Positions 33,848 through 42,297 of a stretch of DNA of 64,000 bases are shown here, piece after piece (position 1 is the stretch's first letter; each line of letters begins with the position of its first letter). The position numbers and the translations under genes were made by a program. The stretch spans positions 248,001 to 312,000 of the forward strand of contig NZ_JAVIFV010000004.1 of the NCBI RefSeq assembly GCF_031157375.1. The letters are read 5' to 3'. This DNA is from Sphingosinicella sp. LHD-64. GTDB lineage: Bacteria > Pseudomonadota > Alphaproteobacteria > Sphingomonadales > Sphingomonadaceae. The notes under the pieces are model-generated. The model was not told where the DNA came from and did not search any database. It saw nothing but the letters and a program-made list of their open reading frames with translations.

Positions 33848-34165
33848 TTAGTCGGCCGCGACCGTTAGCGCCTCCAGCGTGATGCCGGCGATGCCGGAGT
33901 CGAACCGCGCATCGATGACGGCGATGTCGACGAGGATGTGATCGCCGAGATCGAACTCGCGGTCTTCCAGGCCATCGCGAAAGCGCGCCATCGCATCTCC
34001 CGCACCGCTCCCCTCCAGGCGCAGCGCGAGCAGATGACGTTCGCCGGTGAAGGTCACGCTCGCCCATTCCCGCACATCCCGCGCGTCGATTTCGATCAGG
34101 CCGGCGAATCCCCCGAACGCCGCCCTGATCGCGCGCCTCAGCGCCCCTGCCGCCGACGCACTCAT
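33848..34165 (-). CDS. Hypothetical protein, second gene of a LexA-box-preceded operon
   Basis: 105 residues, no membrane segment. The N-terminal helix (AGALRRAIRAAFGGFAGLIEI) is followed by alternating strands (WASVTFTGERHLLALRLEG, DFDLGDHILVDIAVIDARFD), giving an alpha/beta protein of unknown family. Its start overlaps the upstream 61-residue gene by four bases. With that gene it may be induced by DNA damage if the box at 34371-34385 is real. Confidence 0.65.
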   Translation of the reverse strand: MSASAAGALRRAIRAAFGGFAGLIEIDARDVREWASVTFTGERHLLALRLEGSGAGDAMARFRDGLEDREFDLGDHILVDIAVIDARFDSGIAGITLEALTVAAD

Positions 34166-34347
34166 GACCGTTCCCTTTCCCGCCGGTCGAGCCAGGCGTG
34201 GACGCGCGCACGCGTCGGCGGCCTCGGTTCGCGGCCGTTGCGCAAGTCGAAGACGAAGCGCGGATCGCCGACCGCATCGCGGCCGAAGCGGGTCGGCGGC
34301 ATCGATGTGCGCTTCATGTAGGTCTCGATCCGCCTCAGCAGATGCAT
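34162..34347 (-). CDS. 61-residue conserved basic protein, first gene of a LexA-box-preceded operon
   Basis: A short, strongly basic helical protein: MHLLRRIETYMKRTSMPPTRF, then GRDAVGDPRFVFDLRNGREPRP and an Arg-rich end. The RTSMPPTRFGRDA piece resembles small helix-turn-helix-like proteins repeatedly seen in sphingomonads, and DNA or RNA binding is plausible from its charge. Start lies 24 bases from the LexA-like box. Function unknown. Confidence 0.72.
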   Translation of the reverse strand: MHLLRRIETYMKRTSMPPTRFGRDAVGDPRFVFDLRNGREPRPPTRARVHAWLDRRERERS

Positions 34348-34364
34348 GTCCCGACTCTCCCGAC

Positions 34365-34393
34365 TCGAATGTTCCTGATATGTTCACATTCGA
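34365..34393. promoter_or_regulatory. LexA-like box (GTTC-N7-GTTC) inside a 7-bp inverted repeat
   Basis: GTTC at 34371-34374 and 34382-34385 are separated by seven bases, which is the alphaproteobacterial SOS box. The pair sits inside an inverted repeat TCGAATG (34365-34371) / CATTCGA (34387-34393). It lies between the minus-strand operon start (34347) and the S24 repressor gene (34442). Confidence 0.6.
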
Positions 34394-34399
34394 AGGAGA

Positions 34400-34419
34400 T
34401 TTCCTATTTGTCTAGGAAA
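34400..34419. promoter_or_regulatory. Second operator candidate in the divergent region
   Basis: TTTCCTA (34400-34406) and TAGGAAA (34413-34419) form a perfect 7-6-7 inverted repeat 23 bases before the repressor start, and a third half-site TCCTA follows at 34422-34426. This is the expected form of an autoregulatory operator for the S24/HTH repressor gene next to it. Confidence 0.5.
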
Positions 34420-34441
34420 AATCCTATGCTATGCGCAGGTA

Positions 34442-35089
34442 ATGGCAGAAGAAGAGGCCCGGCTCGCGCTGCAGCGCCTGATCGAGGAAAGAGGCGAGGA
34501 TTATGCCGGCCTCTCGCGCCTGCTCGGCCGCAATCCCGCCTACGTCCAGCAATATATCAAGCGCGGCAGCCCGCGCCGGCTCGCCGAGGAGGACCGGCGC
34601 CGGCTCGCCCGTTACTTCGGAGTGGAGGAGGCGCTGCTCGGCGCGTTGCCGGCCGAGCCGGCCACCCATGCTCTGGTCCCGGTGCCGCGGCTGGATGTCG
34701 GCGCCGCGGCGGGCGCGGGCGCCTTCGGGGGTGACGAGCGCGCGCGGGGCCATATCGCCTTCGACGGCAGCTGGCTGCGGCGGGTCGCCCGCGGCGCGCC
34801 GGAGCAGCTCTCGATCATTCGCGTCGCCGGCGATTCCATGGCGCCGACGCTGAGTGACGGCGACGACATCCTCGTCGATCGTGGCGACGCCGGCGAGCGG
34901 CTGCGCGACGGCATCTATGTGCTGAGGATCGACGATGTCCTCGTCGTGAAGCGCCTAGCACTCAATCCGGCTGCACGCACCGTCTCGATCCGCAGCGACA
35001 ATCCCGCCTATCCGGGCTGGCCCGATTGCCCGCTGGACGCGATCGACGTGGTTGGCCGCGTGGTCTGGACGGGGCGACGGATCGGTTAG
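34442..35089 (+). CDS. HTH / S24 peptidase-family repressor (LexA- or CI-like)
   Basis: 215 residues. The N-terminal helix-turn-helix part (YAGLSRLLGRNPAYVQQYIKRG) is followed by a peptidase S24 domain. The serine-lysine dyad is visible: Ser132 in AGDSMAPTL and Lys170 in VLVVKRLAL, 38 residues apart as in LexA-type proteases; an Ala90-Gly91 pair before the domain is a fitting self-cleavage site. Such proteins are repressors that cut themselves when RecA is activated. It is probably a stand-alone chromosomal relative of phage repressors; no prophage genes are beside it. It faces an operon preceded by a LexA-like box. Confidence 0.88.
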   Translation: MAEEEARLALQRLIEERGEDYAGLSRLLGRNPAYVQQYIKRGSPRRLAEEDRRRLARYFGVEEALLGALPAEPATHALVPVPRLDVGAAAGAGAFGGDERARGHIAFDGSWLRRVARGAPEQLSIIRVAGDSMAPTLSDGDDILVDRGDAGERLRDGIYVLRIDDVLVVKRLALNPAARTVSIRSDNPAYPGWPDCPLDAIDVVGRVVWTGRRIG

Positions 35090-35274
35090 CGGCGGCGGCG
35101 ATCCAGTGCCCAGACCAGCCCGAGCAGCGCCAGCCCGACGCCGAGCCCGGCCAGGAAGCCGATGCTCGCCTGCCGCTCGACGACGCCGACGACAACGCCG
35201 ACAAGGATCGAGAGGGCGAGCAGGAAGCCGCCGGCCATCGGGGTTCTGGAGGGTCTGTCCATGGCGGCGCTCAT
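35086..35274 (-). CDS. Small two-helix membrane protein
   Basis: 62 residues: a short polar start (MSAAMDRPSRTPM), two membrane helices (about 15-33 and 38-56) and a basic end (DRRRR). This is a typical small inner-membrane protein of unknown function. An in-frame ATG at 35262 is an alternative start. Its 3' end overlaps the convergent S24 gene by four bases. Confidence 0.65.
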   Translation of the reverse strand: MSAAMDRPSRTPMAGGFLLALSILVGVVVGVVERQASIGFLAGLGVGLALLGLVWALDRRRR

Positions 35275-35405
35275 GACATCCCCGTGCGCGCGCCGCCAGT
35301 CCCGATGTCGTGGTTTACGCCTCGTTGACGATAGGCGTCGGTCTTTTCGCAACATGATGGTGCTATGACCCTCATCAGAAACGTAAAAAGCGTTCGAGGA
35401 AAAGC

Positions 35406-35618
35406 GTGCATCATCATGTCCACCTGCCCGATCGGTCGGCGGCGACCGAGGCGGCCGAGCTGATCTCGCGTTTCGGCATCCATGCCGCGAGCGAGGCGGC
35501 CGCGCGTGCCGACAAGAGCCGGGAGCTCGGCAATGTCGTGCTGTTCTGCCGGTGGCGGCAGATCGAGCGCATGGTCGTTCTGCTCGCGTCGGGCCGTGGC
35601 GCGTCCACGCTCCACTGA
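35406..35618 (+). CDS. Small conserved hypothetical protein
   Basis: 70 residues from a GTG start with GAGGAAAA before it. The C-terminal half (AAARADKSRELGNVVLFCRWRQIERMVVLLAS) looks strongly conserved-protein-like, with one Cys/Trp-containing helix. I recall related small proteins in other sphingomonads but no function. It lies alone between the small membrane gene and tamA. Confidence 0.65.
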   Translation: MHHHVHLPDRSAATEAAELISRFGIHAASEAAARADKSRELGNVVLFCRWRQIERMVVLLASGRGASTLH

Positions 35619-35685
35619 GAAATCCCTGACCGGCAAGGCAAAATCCTCTCTGGCGCGGCTCTCGGGCGGCGGCTAGTTTCGCCTT

Positions 35686-37689
35686 ATGGTGCAAGTCGTT
35701 GCGGGGCGGCATGCAGCGGCCTCGCTGGCCGCACTGGCCCTCATTCTTTGGCATGATCCCGCGGCCGCGCAGGTCGATCCGCTCGACGAGGTAAGCCGGC
35801 CGCTCGATCCCTCGGCCCCCTTGGAGCCGTGGCCGGACATCGACCTGCCCTGGCCGGACATGGGCGGGACGCCGGCCGAAGCCCCGGCGGAGCCGGCCGC
35901 GCCCGGTCCGGACCCGCAAGCCGCTCCGACTGCCGACGCAAATGTTGCCGATGCCGCCAGCGCCCGTCGCTACAGCTACCGGATCGAGGGACTCGACGCG
36001 AACCAATCGGCCGGGCTGCTTGCCCAGTTCCGCGAGCTTTCGACGTTGGAGGAATATCGCGGCGAGCCCGCCAACGCCGCCCAGATCGACCGGCGCGCCC
36101 GTGCCGATGGCGAGCTGATCGCCGAGCTGCTGCGCGCCTACGGTTATTATGACGCTATGGTCCGCACCGATGTCGTCGCTGGCACGGACGGCGCCTTCCT
36201 CGTCACGCTGAACGTCGAGCCGGGCCCCATCTACCATTTCGCCGAGGTCCGCCTTCCAGGCCTCGAGGAAGCAGTCGGCGCCGATGCCGAGGCGCTCCGG
36301 CAATCCTTTGCCGTCGCCCGGCAGGACCCGGTCAATGCCGAGAAGGTGACCGGTGCCGAGGCCGCGCTGCGCGCCGAGCTCGGCCGGCGGGGCTACGCCT
36401 TCGCCGAGGTCGGCGACCCCGACATCGTCGTCGATCACGACACCCGCACCGCGACGCTTGTCCTGCCGGTCCAGCCGGCCGGCGCCCGCCGCTTCGGCAG
36501 CGTAATCGTCGAAGGCCGCCCGCTGTTCAGCGCCCGCCATATCGAAACGATCGCCCGGTTCGACGAAGGCGATCCCTATCGGGCGGACAGAATTGATGAC
36601 CTCCGCCAGGCGCTCGTCCAGACCGGCCTCGTCTCCTCGGTCACAATCCGCCCGGTAGCGCGCGAAGGCACCGATCTCGTCGATCTCGCGGTCGCGCTGG
36701 TGCCGGCGCCGATGCGCACGATCGCCGGCGAGGCCGGCTACGGCACCGGCGAGGGCATCCGGCTCGAAGGCAGCTGGCAGCATCGCAACTTCCTGCCGCC
36801 GGAGGGCGCGGTCACCGTCCGCGGCGTCGCCGGCACCCGCGAGCAATCGCTGTCGGTGAGCCTCAGGCGCAACAATTTCATGCGCCGCGACCAGATCCTG
36901 ACCGCACAGATCGCCGCCGCCAACATCAACCGGCCAGCGTTCGACGCGCGCACCTTCACGATCGCTGGCGGTATCGAACGACAGACCAACATCATCTGGC
37001 AGAAGAAATGGACCTGGTCGATCGGCGGGGAGCTCATCACCAGCGACGAGCGCGACTTCGACATCGATACCGGCACCAACCGGCGCCGCACCTTCTTCAT
37101 CGGCGCGGTGCCGCTGTTCCTGGGCTATGACGGCTCGAACGACCTGCTCGACCCGACCAGCGGCTTCCGCCTCGCCGCGCGCCTCTCGCCCGAGGCTTCC
37201 TTCCAGAGCGGCACCTTCTTCTACGGCCGGCTCCAGCTGGACGGCAGCTACTATCAGCCCGTGTCCGATCGGGTGACGCTCGCGGGCCGGGTGCGGCTCG
37301 GCACCATCGTCGGCGCCCGCCGCGACCGGATCGCACCGTCGCGGCGCTTCTACGCCGGCGGCGGCGGCTCGGTGCGTGGCTACGGCTTCCAGCGGATCGG
37401 TCCGCGCGATCCGGTGTTCGACGATCCGATCGGCGGGCGCAGCCTGGCCGAGTTCGCGATCGAGGCGCGCGTGCGGGTCGGCAATTTCGGCATCGTGCCC
37501 TTCTTCGACGGCGGCAACATCTCGACCTCGTCGCTGCCGCAGTTCGACAATCTGCGCTTCGGCGCCGGCATCGGCGTGCGCTACCACACCCGCTTCGGCC
37601 CGATCCGCGTCGATGTCGCGACGCCGATCAACCCCGCGGCCGGCGATCCGCGCGTCGCCGTCTACGTGTCGCTCGGGCAGGCGTTCTGA
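35686..37689 (+). CDS. tamA: TamA/BamA-family outer-membrane assembly factor
   Basis: 667 residues. A signal peptide (about 1-29, ending AAAQ) and a Pro-rich segment precede POTRA domains (about 95-350) and a 16-strand beta barrel. The lid motif of the Omp85 family is seen in YAGGGGSVRGYGFQRIGP, and the protein ends in the expected terminal Phe (SLGQAF). TamA works with TamB to insert outer-membrane proteins or carry lipids to the outer membrane. The next gene, tamB, starts two bases later. Confidence 0.93.
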   Translation: MVQVVAGRHAAASLAALALILWHDPAAAQVDPLDEVSRPLDPSAPLEPWPDIDLPWPDMGGTPAEAPAEPAAPGPDPQAAPTADANVADAASARRYSYRIEGLDANQSAGLLAQFRELSTLEEYRGEPANAAQIDRRARADGELIAELLRAYGYYDAMVRTDVVAGTDGAFLVTLNVEPGPIYHFAEVRLPGLEEAVGADAEALRQSFAVARQDPVNAEKVTGAEAALRAELGRRGYAFAEVGDPDIVVDHDTRTATLVLPVQPAGARRFGSVIVEGRPLFSARHIETIARFDEGDPYRADRIDDLRQALVQTGLVSSVTIRPVAREGTDLVDLAVALVPAPMRTIAGEAGYGTGEGIRLEGSWQHRNFLPPEGAVTVRGVAGTREQSLSVSLRRNNFMRRDQILTAQIAAANINRPAFDARTFTIAGGIERQTNIIWQKKWTWSIGGELITSDERDFDIDTGTNRRRTFFIGAVPLFLGYDGSNDLLDPTSGFRLAARLSPEASFQSGTFFYGRLQLDGSYYQPVSDRVTLAGRVRLGTIVGARRDRIAPSRRFYAGGGGSVRGYGFQRIGPRDPVFDDPIGGRSLAEFAIEARVRVGNFGIVPFFDGGNISTSSLPQFDNLRFGAGIGVRYHTRFGPIRVDVATPINPAAGDPRVAVYVSLGQAF

Positions 37690-37691
37690 GC

Positions 37692-40600
37692 GTGGCCGAG
37701 ACGGTCCTCGAACCCGACGCGCTTCCCGTCGAGCCTTCACCGCGCCGCGGCCTGCGCTTCTGGCTTGCCGCGCTCGCCAAGTTCCTCATCGGCGTCGCGA
37801 TCGCGCTGCTGCTCGCCGCAGGCGCGCTGGTCGCCTTCCTCGACACCGGGCCGGGCCATCGCTTCATCGTCGACCGGATCGCGGCGATGACGCCGTCGTC
37901 GGGCCTACGCATCCGCATCGGCCGGATCGAAGGGTCGATCTGGCGACGCACGCAATTGAAGGACGTGCGCGTCTACGATCCCGACGGGCTGTTCGCCGAA
38001 TCGCCGGCGATCGATCTCGACTGGCGGCCGATCGACTTCCTCTGGGGGCGTCTCCAGATCCACGAGGCACGCTCGGATCTCGTCATCCTCCACCGCGCGC
38101 CGCAGCTCATCCCGTCGCGCGAGCCCCGGCCGATCCTGCCCGACTACGACATCCATGTCGGCCGGCTCGACGTGCGCCAGCTGCGCATCGGCTCTGCGGT
38201 GACGGGCCGCGAGCGGTCCGGCAGCCTGACCGGCGAGGCGGAAATCCGTGAGGGCAGGGCGCTGATCGGTCTCGCTGCCGAGATCCGCGACGGCGGCGAT
38301 CGGGTGCGCCTGCGCATTGATGCCGAACCGGATCGCGACCGGTTCGACATGGAAGCGCGGATCGAGGCGCCGGCGAACAGCGTCGTCGGCGCCATGGTGG
38401 GCACACAGCGTCCGCTGCGCCTCCTCGTCGGTGGTGACGGCGTCTGGACGCGCTGGGCCGGCGCGGCGCAGCTCGACGTCTCCGGCCGGCGTACCGCGGA
38501 CCTCCGGCTCACCATGGACCGGGGCGCGCTTCGCATGAACGGCTGGGCGGCGCCGGGGCCGTTCCTGCGTGGCAAGCTCCAGCGGCTGACCATCCCGCGC
38601 GTGCTCGTCGACGGCACGGGGACGCTGCGCGAGCAGCGCCTGAACGGCCGGCTTTCGCTGCGTTCGGCGGCATTGCGCATCGATACCCGCGGAACGCTCG
38701 ATCTCGCGCGGAGCCGGTACGATAACCTGGAGATCGCAGCCGATCTGCTCCGCCCGCCGGCGATGTTCCCGAACATGACCGGGCGGCAGATCCGCCTGAC
38801 CGCCCTCGTCGATGGCCGGTTCGGCGAGGCGGGTTTCGTCTACCGCCTGACCGCCCCGCGCATGGCCTTCGACCAGACGGGGTTCGAGGACGTGCGCGCC
38901 ACCGGGCGCGGAGCGATGTCGCCCTGGCCGGTGCGCGTGCCGATCCTGGCGACGGCGCGCCGGGTGACCGGTGTCGGCGAGGTGGCGGGCGGCATTCTCG
39001 CCAACATGCGCCTGCAGGGCATGCTCCTGGTAACGCCGCAACGCCTGTCCGGCGACCGCCTCGTCCTGACCTCGGACAAGCTGCGCGGCCTCGTCAGCCT
39101 CGGCGTGGATCTGCGCACCGGCGTCTATGCGGTGACGCTGACCGGTGGCCTCAGGACCTATGTCATCCCCGGATTCGGTGTCGTCGACGTGCTGAGCGAG
39201 CTGCGCGCCGTGCCCGGGCCGGGCGGGCGCGGTACGGTCGTGGCGGGCCGTGCGCGCGCCTGGGTGCGGCGGCTCGACAACCGCTTCCTCGCGACCATCG
39301 CCGGCGGCCTGCCACAGCTCGACACCAATCTGGTTCGCGGCCCGGACGGGATCATCCGCTTCTCGAACCTCCGCCTGACCGCGCCCAGCCTGACGCTGGC
39401 GGGCAGCGGGATGCGCCGCCGCGACGGCACCTTCCTGTTCGAAGGCGGCGGTCGGCACGCCGAGTACGGGCCATTGCGCCTTACCCTCGACGGCCAGATC
39501 GATCGGCCTCGGCTCGCGATCCGGCTGGACCGGCCGATCGACGCGCTTGGTCTTTCAGACGTGCTCTTAAATTTGGAGCCCAATGCGATCGGCTATGCTT
39601 GGCGCGCCGAGGGCGGCTCGACGCTCGGCCCGTTCACCGGCAACGGCGCGATCCTCCTCCCCGCCGGCCAGGCCGCTGCGTTCCAGATTGCCACCCTCAA
39701 CGTATCCGGCACCCGCGCCAGCGGCGCGCTTCGGTCCGATCCCGGCGGCTTTACGGGCCGGCTCGACGTCGATGGCGGCGGGTTGACGGGACGGCTGCTG
39801 TTCAACCCGGTCAACGGAATCCAGCGGATCGGCGTCAACCTCACCGCCAACGACGCCAGCTTCACCGGTCCGCCGCCGATCGCGATCCGCCGCGGCGTGA
39901 TCGAAGGCGTCGTCCTGCTCGGTCCCGCCGGCACCTCGATCGACGGCCGCATCCAGGCGCGGGGGCTGAGCCGCGGCGGGGTGTTCATCGCCAGTCTCGA
40001 CGCTCAGGCGCGGCTGCGCGGCGGCGCGGGCAGGGTGGAGGGGCGTATCGCCGGCTCGCGCGGTCGCGACTTCAACCTCAACTTCGCCGCCGACGTCTCG
40101 CCCAACCGATACAGCATCACGGGCAGCGGCACGCTGGACCGGCGTCCGCTCGAGCTGACCAGTCCGGCGATCCTGGTGAGCACGCCGGAGGGCTGGCGGC
40201 TGGAGCGCAGCGAGTTTCGCTTCAACGGCGGCAGCGCCAGCCTGTCCGGACTGTTCGGCGCGCGGACCGAGGTTGATGCCCGTCTCCAGGCGATGCCGCT
40301 CACCGTGATGGACATGTTCTATCCGGAGCTCGGGCTGGGCGGCGTTGCCTCCGGCCTGCTCCGCTACCGCGCCGCCTCGGCCGATGCGCCGCCGAACGGC
40401 GAAGCGAACCTGCGCATCCGCGGCCTCACCCGCGCCGGCCTGGTCCTCTCGTCACGGCCGGTGGATATCGGCATCAATGCCCGCCTCGATGGCGTTAACG
40501 CGGCGATGCGGGCGGTGGCGGTGAGCGACGGCCAGACGATCGGACGGGCGCAAGCGCGCATTTCCCCGATCGGCGGGGCCGGCAGCCTGTTCGACCGGCT

Positions 40601-41888
40601 GGCCCGTGCGCCGATGCGCGCGCAGGTCCGTTACAACGGTGCCGCCGACACGCTCTGGCGGCTGACCGGGATCGAACTGCTGGACCTCTCCGGCCCGGCC
40701 GCGATCGGTGCTGACGTGGGTGGCACCTTGAGCGATCCGGTGATCACAGGCTCGGTCGCGACCCGGGGGGCGCGGCTGGAGAGCGCGGTCACCGGCATGG
40801 TGATCGACAATCTGGAATCGGTCGGCCGGTTCGGCGGCTCCCAGCTCCAGATCCAGCGTTTCACCGGCCGCACCGAGAGCGGCGGGACGGTTTCCGGCTC
40901 CGGCATGCTCGATTTCTCCGCCGACCGCGGCGTCGGCATGCGCTTCGACGTGCGCGCCGAGAATGCCCGCCTGCTCGACCGGGACGACATCCGTGCTTCG
41001 GTGACCGGCGATCTCGCCATCCGCTCGGACGGCGAGGGCGGCAGCATCTCGGGTGCGGTCGCGGTCACGGAAGGACGCTTTCGCCTCGGCAGCGCCACCG
41101 CCGCCGCGCAGGTGCCGCGGCTCAACGTGCGCGAGATCAACCGGTTCGACGTCGCGCCGACGGCGCGCCGCCTGTCGCCCTGGCGCCTGGCGCTCGACGT
41201 CAATGCCCGGCGCGGCATGCGGGTGACCGGCCTCGGCATGAACAGCGAGTGGCGGGCCGAAGTGCGCGTCGCCGGCACGGTCACCGAGCCGCGCATCACC
41301 GGCGATGCGGTGCTGATCCGCGGCACCTACGATTTCGCCGGCCGGCGCTTCGACCTGATCCGCGGCAACATCCGCTTCCAGGGCGAATCGCCGATCAACC
41401 CGGACCTCGACATCGCCGCCGAGGCGCGGGTGAGCGGGCTCAACGCCCAGATCCGCGTCACCGGCGAGAGCGAGCGGCCGGAAATCGCCTTCACCTCGAT
41501 CCCCGCCATGCCCCAGGACGAGCTGCTCTCGCGCATCCTGTTCGGCACTTCGATCACCAACCTCTCCGCGCCCGAGGCGGTGCAGCTCGCCTCGGCGGTC
41601 GCCAGCCTCAACGACCCGCGCGGGCTCGATCCGATCAATGTCGTGCGCCGCTCGATCGGCCTCGATCGCCTGCGCATCCTCCCGGCCGACGTGACCCAGG
41701 GCATCGGCACCCAGATCGCGGCGGGCAAATATTTCGGCCGGCGCGTCTATGTGGAAGTGGTGACGGACGGCCGCGGCTATTCGGCGACGACGGTCGAATA
41801 TCAGATCACCCGCTGGCTCTCGCTCCTCTCCAGCATCTCCACCATCGGCCGGGAGAGCGTGAACGTGCGCGTCTCGCGGGATTATTAG
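37692..41888 (+). CDS. tamB: TamB, translocation/assembly module (AsmA-like)
   Basis: 1398 residues from GTG. One N-terminal membrane helix (about residues 31-51) anchors a very long beta-taco periplasmic protein made of repeated short strands. The C-terminal 350 residues are the conserved DUF490/TamB domain, with DLIRGNIRFQG, the stretch SIPAMPQDELLSRILFG and a terminal NVRVSRDY. TamB bridges inner and outer membranes and is now seen as a phospholipid carrier or outer-membrane-protein helper. Cotranscribed with tamA. Confidence 0.94.
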   Translation: MAETVLEPDALPVEPSPRRGLRFWLAALAKFLIGVAIALLLAAGALVAFLDTGPGHRFIVDRIAAMTPSSGLRIRIGRIEGSIWRRTQLKDVRVYDPDGLFAESPAIDLDWRPIDFLWGRLQIHEARSDLVILHRAPQLIPSREPRPILPDYDIHVGRLDVRQLRIGSAVTGRERSGSLTGEAEIREGRALIGLAAEIRDGGDRVRLRIDAEPDRDRFDMEARIEAPANSVVGAMVGTQRPLRLLVGGDGVWTRWAGAAQLDVSGRRTADLRLTMDRGALRMNGWAAPGPFLRGKLQRLTIPRVLVDGTGTLREQRLNGRLSLRSAALRIDTRGTLDLARSRYDNLEIAADLLRPPAMFPNMTGRQIRLTALVDGRFGEAGFVYRLTAPRMAFDQTGFEDVRATGRGAMSPWPVRVPILATARRVTGVGEVAGGILANMRLQGMLLVTPQRLSGDRLVLTSDKLRGLVSLGVDLRTGVYAVTLTGGLRTYVIPGFGVVDVLSELRAVPGPGGRGTVVAGRARAWVRRLDNRFLATIAGGLPQLDTNLVRGPDGIIRFSNLRLTAPSLTLAGSGMRRRDGTFLFEGGGRHAEYGPLRLTLDGQIDRPRLAIRLDRPIDALGLSDVLLNLEPNAIGYAWRAEGGSTLGPFTGNGAILLPAGQAAAFQIATLNVSGTRASGALRSDPGGFTGRLDVDGGGLTGRLLFNPVNGIQRIGVNLTANDASFTGPPPIAIRRGVIEGVVLLGPAGTSIDGRIQARGLSRGGVFIASLDAQARLRGGAGRVEGRIAGSRGRDFNLNFAADVSPNRYSITGSGTLDRRPLELTSPAILVSTPEGWRLERSEFRFNGGSASLSGLFGARTEVDARLQAMPLTVMDMFYPELGLGGVASGLLRYRAASADAPPNGEANLRIRGLTRAGLVLSSRPVDIGINARLDGVNAAMRAVAVSDGQTIGRAQARISPIGGAGSLFDRLARAPMRAQVRYNGAADTLWRLTGIELLDLSGPAAIGADVGGTLSDPVITGSVATRGARLESAVTGMVIDNLESVGRFGGSQLQIQRFTGRTESGGTVSGSGMLDFSADRGVGMRFDVRAENARLLDRDDIRASVTGDLAIRSDGEGGSISGAVAVTEGRFRLGSATAAAQVPRLNVREINRFDVAPTARRLSPWRLALDVNARRGMRVTGLGMNSEWRAEVRVAGTVTEPRITGDAVLIRGTYDFAGRRFDLIRGNIRFQGESPINPDLDIAAEARVSGLNAQIRVTGESERPEIAFTSIPAMPQDELLSRILFGTSITNLSAPEAVQLASAVASLNDPRGLDPINVVRRSIGLDRLRILPADVTQGIGTQIAAGKYFGRRVYVEVVTDGRGYSATTVEYQITRWLSLLSSISTIGRESVNVRVSRDY

Positions 41889-41954
41889 TCCCGCTTGTGA
41901 CCCTCCCGCCGCTTTCGATTGGCGGAGGTTGCGGCGGCATGGTCTGTTTCAGCC

Positions 41955-42266
41955 ATGATCGCAAGACGCTGGCATGGCCGGATCCGGACCGCCGACGCCG
42001 AGGCCTATCTCGCCCTGATGCGGGACGTGGGCCTGGCCGACTATCGCTCGACCGAGGGCAATCTCAGTGCCTGGTGCCTGCACCGCGCCAATGGCCCGGT
42101 CACCGACGTCGAGATGCTCACCTTGTGGCGCGACTGGGAGGCGATCGAGCGATTCGCCGGCCGGCCGATCGACCGTGCCAAATATTACGACTTCGATCCC
42201 GACTATCTGCTGGAGCTCGAGCCGCTGGTCACCCATTTCGAGGTGATCGACGCCGAAGACGCTTGA
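41955..42266 (+). CDS. Small dimeric alpha/beta-barrel (ABM-like) protein
   Basis: 103 residues beginning MIARRWHGRI. The pattern fits the ferredoxin-like ABM/DUF4286-type fold: a first strand (RRWHGRI), helix (DAEAYLALMRDVGL), strand (SAWCLHR), strand with EMLTLWRDWEAIERFAG and a C-terminal LVTHFEVID strand. Such proteins are heme-oxygenase-like or stress monooxygenases, but the active residues are not identifiable, so no reaction is assigned. ATG 41955 gives the family-like start. Confidence 0.72.
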   Translation: MIARRWHGRIRTADAEAYLALMRDVGLADYRSTEGNLSAWCLHRANGPVTDVEMLTLWRDWEAIERFAGRPIDRAKYYDFDPDYLLELEPLVTHFEVIDAEDA

Positions 42267-42297
42267 GTTCGCCGCGACATCGCCCCACCGTGGCGCG

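Noticed and set aside
35086-37740. 884-codon open frame antisense to tamA
   Set aside because: Only its last 62 codons (the small membrane protein) look real; the rest mirrors tamA.
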